Shown in pieces: positions 40,454 to 48,939 of a DNA stretch of 64,000 bases. Origin of the DNA: Balneolaceae bacterium (GTDB lineage Bacteria; Bacteroidota; Rhodothermia; Balneolales; Balneolaceae); contig JAXHMM010000003.1 in NCBI GenBank assembly GCA_034521445.1, positions 186,001 through 250,000 on the forward strand, read 5' to 3'. Numbering within the stretch: position 1 is the first letter of the stretch; every line of letters starts with the position of its first letter. Under the pieces are notes generated by a model. That model worked only from the letters and a program-made list of their open reading frames with translations. It searched no databases and had not been told where the DNA came from. The translations under genes and the position numbers were made by a program.

Positions 40454-41509
40454 CTACAGGTATCCTTTCCGCACCAGCAGCTCGGCATTCAGCACCGCCC
40501 CGCCTGCGGCGCCGCGCACTGTGTTGTGCGCCAGGGTTACGTAGCCGGCATCAAGCACGGTGCCCAGGCGCAGCCTTCCCACGCTGGCCTGCATGCCGTT
40601 TTCGCGGTAGGCCTGCAGCCGCGGCTGGGGAAAACGCTCCTCGGTGTAGAGCCGCACCGGCACCCTGGGGGAGGAGGGAAGGTCGAGCCCGGCTATGGGA
40701 CTCTTCCAACTCGTGTAGGCCGCCCGAAGCTCCTCCAGGTCGCCCGGTTTGCGCTCTAGTCCCACGCTCACTGAAATCAGGTGTCCCTCAACAGTAGGCA
40801 CGCGGACGGCTGTGGCCTGGATGGGGAAATCGGCGAACCGAACCTCCTCCTCCTGGCGATCGCCCAGCAGCTTGAGGGCCTCAGTCTGCACCTTCTCTTC
40901 CTCCCCGGCAATATGCGGCACGATATTGCCCAGAATGTCCATGCTGGACACCCCCGGGTAGCCGGCCCCGGAGACCGATTGCATGGAGGTGACCACTGCG
41001 GCGGTTACGCCAAAGGCGTCGTGCAGGGGCCGAAGGGACATGGCCAGGGGTACCGACACGCAGTTGGGATTGGTGAGAATCCACCCCTTGCCGTCGCCGC
41101 GGTAGCGCTGGCTGCGTACCAGCTCCGCGTGGTCCGGATTGACCTCGGGCACCAGCAGGGGCACAAGGTCGTCCATGCGGTGGTTTTTGGCGTTGGAGAT
41201 GACCGGGATGCCCGCCTCGGCGAAGGAGCGCTCGATGCGCCCGGCCACCGATGAGTCAAGTCCGCTGAATACGAAATCCATGCCGCTGAAGCGACGGGGA
41301 TCGCAGGTCATCACCTCCATATCGGCCACCTCCCCCGGTAACCCCGTGCTTTCGATCCAGTGGGCGGCCTCGCGGTAAGGCTTCCCGGCGGAGCGCTCGG
41401 AGGCGCCCAGGGCTGCCACGCGAAACCAAGGGTGGTTTTCGAGGAGGCGGATGAATTTCTGCCCGACCGCCCCGGTAGCGCCAAGGATGCCGGCCTGGAA
41501 GGTTTTCAT
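40454..41509 (-). CDS. asd: Aspartate-semialdehyde dehydrogenase
   Basis: Asd reduces aspartyl phosphate to aspartate semialdehyde for lysine, threonine and methionine synthesis and diaminopimelate. The 351-residue protein has the NADP Rossmann start 'AGILGATGAVGQKFIRLLENH', the active-site 'NPNCVSVPLAM' with the nucleophilic Cys, and 'TAVRVPTVEGHLISVSV' with the catalytic His. The pattern fits the archaeal and fungal-type Asd group. I chose ATG 41509 because the 31 upstream residues in frame are not conserved-looking. Aspartate kinase lies elsewhere in the window (50262-51512), not adjacent. Confidence 0.95.
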   Translation of the reverse strand: MKTFQAGILGATGAVGQKFIRLLENHPWFRVAALGASERSAGKPYREAAHWIESTGLPGEVADMEVMTCDPRRFSGMDFVFSGLDSSVAGRIERSFAEAGIPVISNAKNHRMDDLVPLLVPEVNPDHAELVRSQRYRGDGKGWILTNPNCVSVPLAMSLRPLHDAFGVTAAVVTSMQSVSGAGYPGVSSMDILGNIVPHIAGEEEKVQTEALKLLGDRQEEEVRFADFPIQATAVRVPTVEGHLISVSVGLERKPGDLEELRAAYTSWKSPIAGLDLPSSPRVPVRLYTEERFPQPRLQAYRENGMQASVGRLRLGTVLDAGYVTLAHNTVRGAAGGAVLNAELLVRKGYL

Positions 41510-41625
41510 GGGATGCTGTCTTTGGGATGCCGCCGCCCGGATTGCGACTTTCGGACGACCTTTCTTACTGTACAGAAAGGGAAAATACAGAGAAATGTCC
41601 AATTAACTAAAGAGCAGATTTTTTC

Positions 41626-41633
41626 TATCTTTG
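41626..41633 (+). promoter_or_regulatory. Candidate -7 promoter box for glyS
   Basis: TATCTTTG matches the Bacteroidota -7 consensus TAnnTTTG. It is in an AT-rich part of the 163-bp asd-glyS divergent gap, 39 nt before the glyS ATG. No strong -33 TTTG is visible 19-21 nt upstream. Confidence 0.5.
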
Positions 41634-41672
41634 GGCTCTGTAAACGCGAGTCTTCCAACCCAAAATACCCTC

Positions 41673-43145
41673 ATGTCCCTGACCGAACTTGACAGCCTCG
41701 ATAAAATCGTCTCCCTGAGCAAAGCGCGCGGCTTTGTCTTCCAGTCGTCCGAGATTTACGGAGGACTCGGGGCGGTCTATGATTATGGTCCCCTGGGCGC
41801 CGAGCTCAAGCGTAACATTCGGGACCTCTGGTGGCACCATATGACCCGCCTGCACGACAACATCGTGGGACTCGATTCGGCCATTTTCATGCATCCGAAG
41901 GTGTGGGAGGCCAGCGGACACGTGGGCGGCTTCAACGATCCGATGATCGATGACAAGCAGTCCAACAAGCGCTACCGCGCCGATATGCTCATCGAGGGGT
42001 ATATCGAGAAGCTTAAAGGCGACGGCAAGGAGGAGGAGGCCGCCGGGGTGCAGGAGCAGCTGGACACCGCCGGCAGCCGCGAGGGGATCTGTGAGGACCT
42101 TCACGCCATCATCATGGAGCACGAAATCCGCGCCCCCGGGTCGGGCGCCTTCGAGTGGACCGACGTGCGGCAGTTCAATTTAATGTTTAAGACGCAGTTT
42201 GGCGCCACCTCCTCCGGGGAGGACGGCGATTCGGTCTACCTGCGGCCCGAAACGGCCCAGGGCATCTTCGTGAATTTCAAAAACGTCATGGACACCTCCC
42301 GCCAGCAGATCCCCTTCGGCATCGCGCAGGTGGGCAAGGCCTTCCGCAACGAGGTGGTGGCCCGGCAGTTCGTCTTCCGCATGCGCGAGTTTGAGCAGAT
42401 GGAGATGCAGTACTTCGTGGAGCCCGGCAATGACGAGGAGCTCTACGAGGAGTGGCTCGACAAGCGGTTCGACTGGCACAAGGCCCTGGGCATCCGCCCC
42501 AGGAAACTGGATATCCACCGGCATCCCGAAGACAAGCTGGCCCACTACGCCGCCGCCGCGGCCGACATCGTCTACGACTATCCCATCGGCTGGCAGGAGG
42601 TGGAGGGCGTGCACAACCGCACCGACTTTGACCTCAGCCGCCAGGCCGAGTTCTCGGGCAAGAAGCTGGAGTACTTCGACCAGGCCGAGCAGAAGCGCTA
42701 CACGCCCTACGTGGTGGAGACATCGGTGGGACTCGACCGCCTGGTCATGATGGCCCTGTGCGACGCCTACCGCGAGGAGGAGGTGGACGGCGACACCCGC
42801 ACGGTCCTGAAACTGAACCCGAAGATCGCCCCCACCAAAATCGGCATCTTTCCCCTCATCAAGAAGGACAAGCTGCAGGACCTGGCCCACAAGATCACCG
42901 ACGACCTGCGCAAGGATTACAACGTGCTATACGACGAGTCGGGCTCGATCGGCAAGCGCTACCGCCGCCAGGACGAGGCGGGCACGCCCTTCTGCGTGAC
43001 GGTAGACTTCGACGGGGTGGAGTCGGAGGGCGAGGATACGGTCACCATCCGCTACCGCGACGACATGACCCAGGACCGTGTGGCGGTCAGCCGCCTGCGC
43101 GAGGTCCTCTCCGACAAGATGGAGAGCTGGGAGCCCGAAGACTGA
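41673..43145 (+). CDS. glyS: Glycine--tRNA ligase (single-chain, dimeric type)
   Basis: This class II synthetase charges tRNA-Gly. The 490-residue protein is the alpha2 (eukaryote- and archaea-like) form, not the alpha2beta2 form. It has 'RGFVFQSSEIYGGLGAVYDYGPLGAELKRNI' at the start, motif 2 'RNEVVARQFVFRMREFEQMEMQYF' near residue 225 and motif 3 'VVETSVGLDRLVMMAL' near 350, then the anticodon-binding domain ('IAPTKIGIFPLIKKD'). ATG 41673 is the family-like start. It converges with the hydrolase gene, 13 nt from its stop. Confidence 0.96.
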   Translation: MSLTELDSLDKIVSLSKARGFVFQSSEIYGGLGAVYDYGPLGAELKRNIRDLWWHHMTRLHDNIVGLDSAIFMHPKVWEASGHVGGFNDPMIDDKQSNKRYRADMLIEGYIEKLKGDGKEEEAAGVQEQLDTAGSREGICEDLHAIIMEHEIRAPGSGAFEWTDVRQFNLMFKTQFGATSSGEDGDSVYLRPETAQGIFVNFKNVMDTSRQQIPFGIAQVGKAFRNEVVARQFVFRMREFEQMEMQYFVEPGNDEELYEEWLDKRFDWHKALGIRPRKLDIHRHPEDKLAHYAAAAADIVYDYPIGWQEVEGVHNRTDFDLSRQAEFSGKKLEYFDQAEQKRYTPYVVETSVGLDRLVMMALCDAYREEEVDGDTRTVLKLNPKIAPTKIGIFPLIKKDKLQDLAHKITDDLRKDYNVLYDESGSIGKRYRRQDEAGTPFCVTVDFDGVESEGEDTVTIRYRDDMTQDRVAVSRLREVLSDKMESWEPED

Positions 43146-43158
43146 GTGCGCCGGCGCA

Positions 43159-44622
43159 TTACATGCCTGCCTGCGCGCGCAGCCATTCGGTAAGTGTGGA
43201 CAGGAATCCTTCCGTAAAGGACTTCTCCAGGGAGGCATACTCGCTTGGCGCCCCGCTTTCCGCTTCCTGGAACAGGTGGTTGGCCTGCGGAAAGATCTCG
43301 ATACGGTAATCAACCCCCGACCGGTCCAGTGCGCTGCGAATGAGCTCTGCATTGGGGTCCTCTTTCACCTGCATGTCTTTGGCGCCGAAAAGGGCCAGCG
43401 CCGGGACGCGCAAGGCGCTCAGGTCCGACGCTGGATCGTAGTCTACGAAAGAGGAAAAGGCCGGGCTGACGAGGGTCTCCATTTGGATGCGGACCTGGTT
43501 GTCGGCGTGCTGTTCCGGATCGGGGATGGCGGAGCGGGAGCTCTCGGGCAGGGCGGCGATCTGCTCCAGGATCTGTTCTTTCATCCATTTCTTCAGCTCG
43601 CTCAGGTCTCTGCTCCCGCGCAGCGTATCGAAAACGGCCTCCTGCATGGCCACCTGTTCCTTTATCAGCGCCTCTGGCGTGTTCTGCTGCTCCAGCAGGG
43701 TGCGAACCTGGGCGACGACGACGTCGGCCAGGGGCCGGGCCGGGGAGGCCATCAGCACTACGAAATCCACCGGGGGCTGCGGCTCGGCGGCGATGCTGCC
43801 CGCAATGATGCCGCCCTGGGAGTGTCCCAGCAGCCCCATGCGCTCCCCGTCCACCCCGGGATGTTCCTGCAGACGGGTGAGGATGGCGCGGGTGTCAGCG
43901 AGATGGTCCTCCATGGAACTCTGTGCAAAGTCGCCTGTTGAGCCCCCCACGCCTCGGTCGTCAAAGCGGTAGACGGCAAAGCCGTTGCGCGTCAGGTGGT
44001 CGGCCAGCGTACCGAAAATTTCGAAACCGAAAATCTCCTCGTCGCGGTTCTGGGGTCCGCTTCCCGTAAGCAGTACCAGGAGGGGCGCGGGTTTGCCATC
44101 CTGCGGCAGGGTGAGGGTGCCGGCCAGGGTCACCTCCCCGTTCTTCACGGAGAGTTCCTCTATGCGGTAGGGCGGAGGCTCCGGCGCGCGATCCTGCATG
44201 CCGGGCTCGCCGCCCTCCCCATCATCCTCCAGCACCCTTTTCAGCTCGAAAGGGAAAGCCATGCCCGCCTGGTGAAAGGTGCCCGAAATGAGGGTGTCCC
44301 CGCTGAATTCGCCGTCGAACATCACCATGCCCGCGCCGGCGTTAAAGCGAAAGGAAACCGAGTCCCCCGCCACGGCGATGTCCACCAGCTGCAGCCCCCG
44401 GGCCCCCTGCTGGGGAATGTCAATGGTGCCGGTGCGCGCAGTGTCGCCCACCTCCGCGAAGTGGGTCTGTATGGTGAGGCGGGTGCCCTGCACGTCGATG
44501 TGACCCTCCCAGTCTCCGGCCAGCCGGTGATCGGTTTGCTGGGCTGATGCGCTGACCGGTGTCAGGGAGCTGAGCAGGAGTGTGAGCAGCAGGGCGGAAT
44601 ATGCAAAGCTTGGTATTTTCAT
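43159..44622 (-). CDS. Secreted alpha/beta hydrolase
   Basis: The 487-residue protein has a signal peptide (1-27, 'LLLTLLLSSLTPVSASAQ'). It has an N-terminal beta-rich domain (about 28-155) and a C-terminal alpha/beta hydrolase with the oxyanion region 'PLLVLLTGSGPQNRDEE', the nucleophile elbow 'GLLGHSQGGIIAG', the acid near 'PALALFGAKDMQV' and His in 'PQANHLFQ'. Family members are annotated as esterase or peptidase-like dienelactone hydrolases. It is the third gene of an operon with SdpR and SdpI homologues, 48 nt after SdpI; the substrate is unknown. Confidence 0.86.
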   Translation of the reverse strand: MKIPSFAYSALLLTLLLSSLTPVSASAQQTDHRLAGDWEGHIDVQGTRLTIQTHFAEVGDTARTGTIDIPQQGARGLQLVDIAVAGDSVSFRFNAGAGMVMFDGEFSGDTLISGTFHQAGMAFPFELKRVLEDDGEGGEPGMQDRAPEPPPYRIEELSVKNGEVTLAGTLTLPQDGKPAPLLVLLTGSGPQNRDEEIFGFEIFGTLADHLTRNGFAVYRFDDRGVGGSTGDFAQSSMEDHLADTRAILTRLQEHPGVDGERMGLLGHSQGGIIAGSIAAEPQPPVDFVVLMASPARPLADVVVAQVRTLLEQQNTPEALIKEQVAMQEAVFDTLRGSRDLSELKKWMKEQILEQIAALPESSRSAIPDPEQHADNQVRIQMETLVSPAFSSFVDYDPASDLSALRVPALALFGAKDMQVKEDPNAELIRSALDRSGVDYRIEIFPQANHLFQEAESGAPSEYASLEKSFTEGFLSTLTEWLRAQAGM

Positions 44623-44670
44623 GGGGAGAGTTTCAAGTTTTGGGTTGGCGGATGGTCGGCGATGCGGTTC

Positions 44671-45327
44671 TCAGTTCTCGGGCTGGCTTTTGAAGAGCCA
44701 GAAGGAGTAGGCGAGGGGTACAATGGCCATGACCATCACCCCGGCGAAAAAGAGCTTGGAGTAGACCGCCGCGGGAACGAAAAAGGCCACTACCAGCAGC
44801 AGGAGGGAGGTCCCAATCCAGAGCTTGCTGCCGAGCTCGTGGGTCTTGCGCCAGTTGTCGGGGTCCTCCAGGGTCCACGGCGTACGCAGACCGATGAAGT
44901 AGTTGGGCTTGAGCGTGCGCAGGTAATTCCCAAAGATCAGAAACAGCAGGGTGACCAGCAGGAAGACCATGAAACTCTGGTCCCATCCCGGCTTGAATGT
45001 GGGCATGATCATGACGGTGTACATGCCCAGGAAGAAAAGCGGCAGTAGAAGCCGGAGGGCCGGGAGGGGCTTCTGGTCGATGGAAATCCGCTTTTTGGGA
45101 TCAATAAGGGGAACCACGAGGATGAGCAGGTAGGTGACGATGGCGAAGAGGGGAAACCACCAGAGGACGAAGCTTTTGTCCGAAAAACCGTCAGCTTGCC
45201 CCTGGATATTCCAATGCGTGGGCACCTGATCTGGCACCTGGCCGCCTATGAAAGGTATGAGCACATAGGGGAGCAGCAGGAGCAACAGGATGTACCATTC
45301 TTTCTTGAGCGTGGCAAGCAGTTTCAT
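44671..45327 (-). CDS. SdpI family membrane protein (immunity-type)
   Basis: The 218-residue protein has about six membrane segments. It shows the SdpI/DUF1648 signature 'DQVPTHWNIQGQADGFSDKSF' after the first segment and 'NYFIGLRTPWTLEDPDNWRKTHELGSKLW' in the middle. In Bacillus subtilis SdpI protects against the cannibalism toxin SdpC and sequesters the repressor SdpR. No SdpA, SdpB or SdpC gene is visible here, so this may be an orphan immunity protein. It overlaps nothing and lies 4 nt after the sdpR-like gene. Confidence 0.9.
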   Translation of the reverse strand: MKLLATLKKEWYILLLLLLPYVLIPFIGGQVPDQVPTHWNIQGQADGFSDKSFVLWWFPLFAIVTYLLILVVPLIDPKKRISIDQKPLPALRLLLPLFFLGMYTVMIMPTFKPGWDQSFMVFLLVTLLFLIFGNYLRTLKPNYFIGLRTPWTLEDPDNWRKTHELGSKLWIGTSLLLLVVAFFVPAAVYSKLFFAGVMVMAIVPLAYSFWLFKSQPEN

Positions 45328-45331
45328 GACG

Positions 45332-45598
45332 TCAGTCCTTGTTTTGGTTGACCAGTTCGAAAATCCAGTTGGCGGCCCCCTCCAACACCGTGGTGTTGAG
45401 CGAGTAGGTGATGAACTGCCCGTCCCGCTCGCGGTGCACCAGCTTGGCGCGGTGCAGGATCACCAGGTGATGGGAGATGCTCGGCTTACTGATGTCAAAG
45501 GCCTCTGCGATCTCGCCCGCGGTGAGATCCCTGGACTTCAACATCTTGAGGATGCCGCGCCGCGTGGGGTCGTTGAGAGCTTTAAACAGGTTATTCAT
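45332..45598 (-). CDS. SdpR-like ArsR-family transcriptional repressor
   Basis: The 88-residue winged-helix protein has an ArsR/SmtB pattern ('LFKALNDPTRRGILKMLKSRDLTAGEIAEAF' and recognition helix 'SKPSISHHLVILHRAKLV'). It lacks metal-binding cysteines. It matches the autorepressor SdpR group, and the next gene codes for SdpI, its known partner in the B. subtilis system. An inverted repeat lies 7 nt before its start, consistent with autorepression. Confidence 0.92.
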   Translation of the reverse strand: MNNLFKALNDPTRRGILKMLKSRDLTAGEIAEAFDISKPSISHHLVILHRAKLVHRERDGQFITYSLNTTVLEGAANWIFELVNQNKD

Positions 45599-45604
45599 TT
45601 AGAT

Positions 45605-45624
45605 AATTAGATAAATGTCTAATT
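45605..45624 (-). promoter_or_regulatory. Candidate SdpR operator
   Basis: AATTAGA (45605-45611) and TCTAATT (45618-45624) are perfect inverted arms with a 6-nt spacer, immediately upstream of the sdpR-like start. A further half-site TTAGATAA overlaps at 45599-45606. This fits the operator of an ArsR-type autorepressor. Confidence 0.7.
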
Positions 45625-45688
45625 ACACAATACAAAATACGGACATGCTGCACAAGATGTTTCACGTGGGAGGGAGCCCGGACTCCTG

Positions 45689-46279
45689 CTACATGCCGGG
45701 GTTGGCGATGCCGATCTCCCCGCAGGCGATGCGCGCGCCGGCCGCCCCGGAGGGCTGGGAGGTGAAATCGTCGGCGCCCGCATGCAGGATCACGCCCCGG
45801 CCCATGATGGAGTTGGGTCCGTCGAGCGAGAGGCGGCTGTCCGTAAAGTCGATCTGGGCGGTGCCGCCTTCCGTGGCGGTAATGTTGCCCATGTCGCCCA
45901 TATGGCGTTCGGCGTCATCCGGCGCACCGTGTGATGTGTCGGCGGGGTTGTAGTGTCCTCCCGCCGAGGTGCCGTCCGCCGCGCGGCAGTCGCCGTAGCG
46001 GTGTACGTGAAAGCCGTGTTCGCCGGAGGAGAGGCCGGTCAGCGAGCCCTGCACGCGCACGCCCTCGGGGGTCCCGGTAAAGGTTACCGTGCCGGCGGCC
46101 TGGTTGCCCTGGGTGGGCTGCAGGATGGCCACGGCCGAATCCACCGAAGCGGATTGCGTCATGGTGCCTGAGGTTGCCGTGTCAGCGGATTCACCGCTAT
46201 CGCCCTGGGGCGTGCAGCCCGCGGCGAAAAGAAGAGCGATGCACAAGATGCCGAATGCCCTGGTAGATGTCGTAAGCAT
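45689..46279 (-). CDS. sodC: Cu-Zn superoxide dismutase-like lipoprotein
   Basis: The 196-residue protein is a lipoprotein (lipobox 'LLFAAGC', Cys22) with the Cu-Zn SOD fold. Metal ligands can be seen: 'HGFHVHRYGDC' (two Cu His, bridging disulfide Cys), 'GGHYNP' and 'HGAPDDAERHMGDMGNI' (bridging and Zn His), 'ILHAGADDF' (fourth Cu His and Zn Asp region) and 'ARIACGEIG' (second Cys of the disulfide). It converts superoxide in the periplasm. It is divergent to the VOC gene, 125 nt away. Confidence 0.92.
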   Translation of the reverse strand: MLTTSTRAFGILCIALLFAAGCTPQGDSGESADTATSGTMTQSASVDSAVAILQPTQGNQAAGTVTFTGTPEGVRVQGSLTGLSSGEHGFHVHRYGDCRAADGTSAGGHYNPADTSHGAPDDAERHMGDMGNITATEGGTAQIDFTDSRLSLDGPNSIMGRGVILHAGADDFTSQPSGAAGARIACGEIGIANPGM

Positions 46280-46349
46280 AAAATAGAGTCGTTGTGGTTC
46301 GTTGATTTCGGAATAGCTGTAACAAGCAACGCAATCCTGTCATTCATTC

Positions 46350-46395
46350 TAAAAGTTTGTATCATCGACCGAACGCTATTCGTAACAAACTTTTA
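46350..46395. repeat. 11-bp perfect inverted repeat between sodC and the VOC gene
   Basis: TAAAAGTTTGT (46350-46360) and ACAAACTTTTA (46385-46395) are perfect inverted arms with a 24-nt spacer. The right arm ends 9 nt before the VOC start codon. It lies in the divergent promoter region and is a candidate operator for a dimeric regulator binding both half-sites. Confidence 0.6.
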
Positions 46396-46404
46396 CGCGA
46401 CTTT

Positions 46405-46830
46405 ATGGCTGACGCACTTGCTCCCTTCCACCTCGCCTTTCCCGTGTCCGATCTCGAACAGACCCTCACCTTCTACCGTGACGTGCTGGGCTGCGAGACC
46501 GGGCGAAGCTCCGACAAATGGATCGACTTCAACTTCTGGGGCCACCAGGTCGTGGCGCACCTGAGTCCAGAGGAGGCGGGAAAGAGCGGCACCAACGAGG
46601 TGGACGGCCACGCGGTGCCGGCCAAGCACTTCGGGCTGATCCTGGAGTGGGAGGATTGGGAGGCACTGGCCGAACGGCTGCAGGATGCCGATATCGATTT
46701 CATTATTGAGCCCTACGTGCGTTTCGAGGGCAAGCCCGGCGAGCAGGCCACCATGTTCTTCACCGATCCCAGCGGCAACGCTCTGGAGTTCAAGGCCTTC
46801 CGCAACAAGGAGCAGATCTTCGCAAAATAA
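46405..46830 (+). CDS. VOC family (glyoxalase/dioxygenase superfamily) protein
   Basis: The 141-residue protein has two beta-alpha-beta-beta-beta units of the vicinal oxygen chelate fold ('[20 protein letters not shown]', '[18 protein letters not shown]'). Candidate metal ligands are His in 'PFHLAFPV', His in 'PAKHFGLI' and Glu in 'NALEFKAF'. The substrate is unknown. The start at ATG 46405 ('[12 protein letters not shown]') is family-like; the 16 preceding residues are part of the inverted repeat region. It is divergent to sodC. Confidence 0.88.
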   Translation: MADALAPFHLAFPVSDLEQTLTFYRDVLGCETGRSSDKWIDFNFWGHQVVAHLSPEEAGKSGTNEVDGHAVPAKHFGLILEWEDWEALAERLQDADIDFIIEPYVRFEGKPGEQATMFFTDPSGNALEFKAFRNKEQIFAK

Positions 46831-46838
46831 GCTGACCC

Positions 46839-46910
46839 GACTCCCCGACTTTCTGACTTCCCGACTTCCCGACTTCCCGACTTTTCGACTTATAGACTTT
46901 CAGACTTCAA
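46839..46910. repeat. Nine tandem 8-bp units starting GACT
   Basis: Nine 8-bp units in perfect phase run from 46839 to 46910. Each begins with GACT; the three central units are identical (GACTTCCC), and the outer ones vary only in the last four positions. The array lies between the convergent stops of the VOC and ABC-F genes and includes the ABC-F stop codon. It is polypyrimidine-rich on the plus strand. This is a microsatellite-like array, not a CRISPR. Confidence 0.85.
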
Positions 46911-48939
46911 ACTCTTCCTCGATTTCGGCGGCTTCCACAGCCAGTTCCTCCCACCGGCTGTAGCGGTCGGTGAGTTTCTGTTTGACCGCGTCGTATTCCT
47001 GTGACACCTCTTTCGCCTTTTCGGTATCGTCGTAAAAGTCTGGTTCGGCCATGGCCTCCTCGATTTCCTGCTGGCGTTTTTCCAGTTTTTCGATCTCCTG
47101 CTCCACCGAATCGATTTTGCTGCGGATGGGCTTGAGGCGGCGTGACTTTTTCTTGCGCTTCTCGGCCTCGATGCGTCGCTCCTCCTTACGGGTGAGGCTG
47201 CGCTCCCCGGCTTCGCGGGCCTCCCCTGAGGCGCCGTCGCCCGGACCGTTTCCTGCCTGTGCGACTCCCCCGCTGCCGCCCGCGGGTCCCCCCGTCCCGT
47301 CACGGTCGGAACCGTAGATATTTTCGCCCTCTTCTTCCTTTTTCTTCTCCAGGTAGTAAGATACGTTGCCCAGGAAGGTGCGCGTGCCTTCGGGCTGCAC
47401 CTCCAGGGTTTTGTCCACGATGGGGTCCAGGAAATCACGGTCGTGGGAGACGATCATGTAGGAGCCTTCGTACTGCCGGAGGGCCTGCTGGAGGATCTCC
47501 TTGGACTGCATGTCGAGGTGGTTGGTGGGCTCGTCGAAGATCAGGAAATTGGCCGGCATCAGCAGTATGCGCGCCAGTGCCAGGCGGCTCTTCTCCCCGC
47601 CGGAGAGCATGGAGACCTTTTTGAAGACATCGTCGCCCTGAAAGAGAAAGCATCCCAGTATGGTACGCAGGCGCGTCTCCGGTTCGTAGGGTGCGATGGC
47701 GCGCATCACCTCCAGGGCTTCCTTGCCGGGATCCAGCTCATCGGCCTGGTGCTGGGCGAAGTAGGCGGCCTGCACGTTGTGGCCGGGCTCGCGCAGCCCG
47801 CTGTCGATGGGCTCTTCCCCGGCCATGATGCGAATGAGGGTGGACTTTCCCGCGCCGTTGGGTCCCACCACGGCCAGCTTGTTGCCCCGTTCCACGGTAT
47901 AGTTGAGGTCCTCGAATACCACATTATCGCCGTAGGTTTTGCGCACGTTTTCCAGGCGCATCACGATGGCGCCGGAGCGTTCGGCGGCGGGGAATTCAAA
48001 GCTGATCTCCTCCTGCTCCTCCTCCAGTTCGATCCGGTCCATCTTTTCAAGCTGCTTGATGCGGCTCTGCACCTGGGCGGCCTTGCTGGCGTTGTAGCGG
48101 AACTTGTCGATGAACTCCTGAATCTGTTTGATCTCCCGCTGCTGGTTTCTCCAGGCCTGGCGCAGGTGTTCCATCCGCTCGGCGTGCTTCTCCTCGAAAT
48201 ACGTGTAGTTGCCGTCGTAGTCGAAAAGTCGTCCGTGTTCCAGGGCCAGCGTGCGGCCGGAGATGGTATTCAGAAAGGCACGGTCGTGGGAGACCAGGAT
48301 GATGGCGCCGTCGTACTGAAGCAGGAATTCCTCCATCCACTGCAGCGCCTCGATATCGAGGTGGTTGGTGGGCTCGTCCAGAAGCAGGTAGGTGGGCTGG
48401 CGCAGCAGCAGCTTGGCCAGGGCGATACGCATCAGCCAGCCCCCGCTGAACTCCGAGGTGGGACGTTTGAAATCCTCCGGGCTGAAACCCAGTCCCATAA
48501 GCACCTTTTCGATGTCGGCCTCCAGGTTGTAGGCGTCCGACTGCTCAAGGCGGGTCTGCAGACGGCCGTAGCGGTCCATGGCCGACCGGTGCTCGCGGGT
48601 GCCCTCCTCGGTATCGGCCAGAGCGTGCTGCGCCTTGCGCACCTCCTCCTCCAGCTCCAGTATTTCACGGAACGCGTGGCGGACCTCCTCGAGTACCGTC
48701 AGGCCGGGATGGGGCTCCACACCGTCCTGGGGGAGGTAGCCCACGTCGGAGGCCTTGGAGAGGTGAAGCTCGCCGCCGTCGGGCTCGATCTCGCCTGCGA
48801 TGATTTTCAGCAGGGTGGACTTGCCCGCACCGTTGGGTCCCACCAGTCCCACGCGCTCCCCGGGGTTGACCAGAAAGTTGATGTCCTCAAAAAGCGTGTG
48901 GTCCCCGAAGTGGAGGGTGAGATTCTGGGCGTTCAGCAA
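46900..48939 (-). CDS. ABC-F family ATP-binding protein (Uup-like)
   Basis: ABC-F proteins bind ribosomes and have no membrane part. About 679 residues hold two ABC domains, each with Walker A 'GPNGAGKST', signatures 'EFSGGWLMRIALAKLL' and 'LSGGEKSRLALARILL', Walker B 'YLLLDEPTNHLD' and 'FLIFDEPTNHLD', joined by a linker of about 80 residues. A Gly/Lys/Arg-rich segment and a C-terminal coiled coil ('IDSVEQEIEKLEKRQQEIEE') suggest the Uup subgroup. The open frame continues upstream to a TTG at 49068; I use the TTG at 48939 because it gives the usual family start. The last two codons and the stop lie in the 8-bp repeat. Confidence 0.88.
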   Translation of the reverse strand: MLNAQNLTLHFGDHTLFEDINFLVNPGERVGLVGPNGAGKSTLLKIIAGEIEPDGGELHLSKASDVGYLPQDGVEPHPGLTVLEEVRHAFREILELEEEVRKAQHALADTEEGTREHRSAMDRYGRLQTRLEQSDAYNLEADIEKVLMGLGFSPEDFKRPTSEFSGGWLMRIALAKLLLRQPTYLLLDEPTNHLDIEALQWMEEFLLQYDGAIILVSHDRAFLNTISGRTLALEHGRLFDYDGNYTYFEEKHAERMEHLRQAWRNQQREIKQIQEFIDKFRYNASKAAQVQSRIKQLEKMDRIELEEEQEEISFEFPAAERSGAIVMRLENVRKTYGDNVVFEDLNYTVERGNKLAVVGPNGAGKSTLIRIMAGEEPIDSGLREPGHNVQAAYFAQHQADELDPGKEALEVMRAIAPYEPETRLRTILGCFLFQGDDVFKKVSMLSGGEKSRLALARILLMPANFLIFDEPTNHLDMQSKEILQQALRQYEGSYMIVSHDRDFLDPIVDKTLEVQPEGTRTFLGNVSYYLEKKKEEEGENIYGSDRDGTGGPAGGSGGVAQAGNGPGDGASGEAREAGERSLTRKEERRIEAEKRKKKSRRLKPIRSKIDSVEQEIEKLEKRQQEIEEAMAEPDFYDDTEKAKEVSQEYDAVKQKLTDRYSRWEELAVEAAEIEEEFEV

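Noticed and set aside
46839-46910. CRISPR array
   Set aside because: Units are only 8 bp and contiguous, with no spacers and no cas genes.
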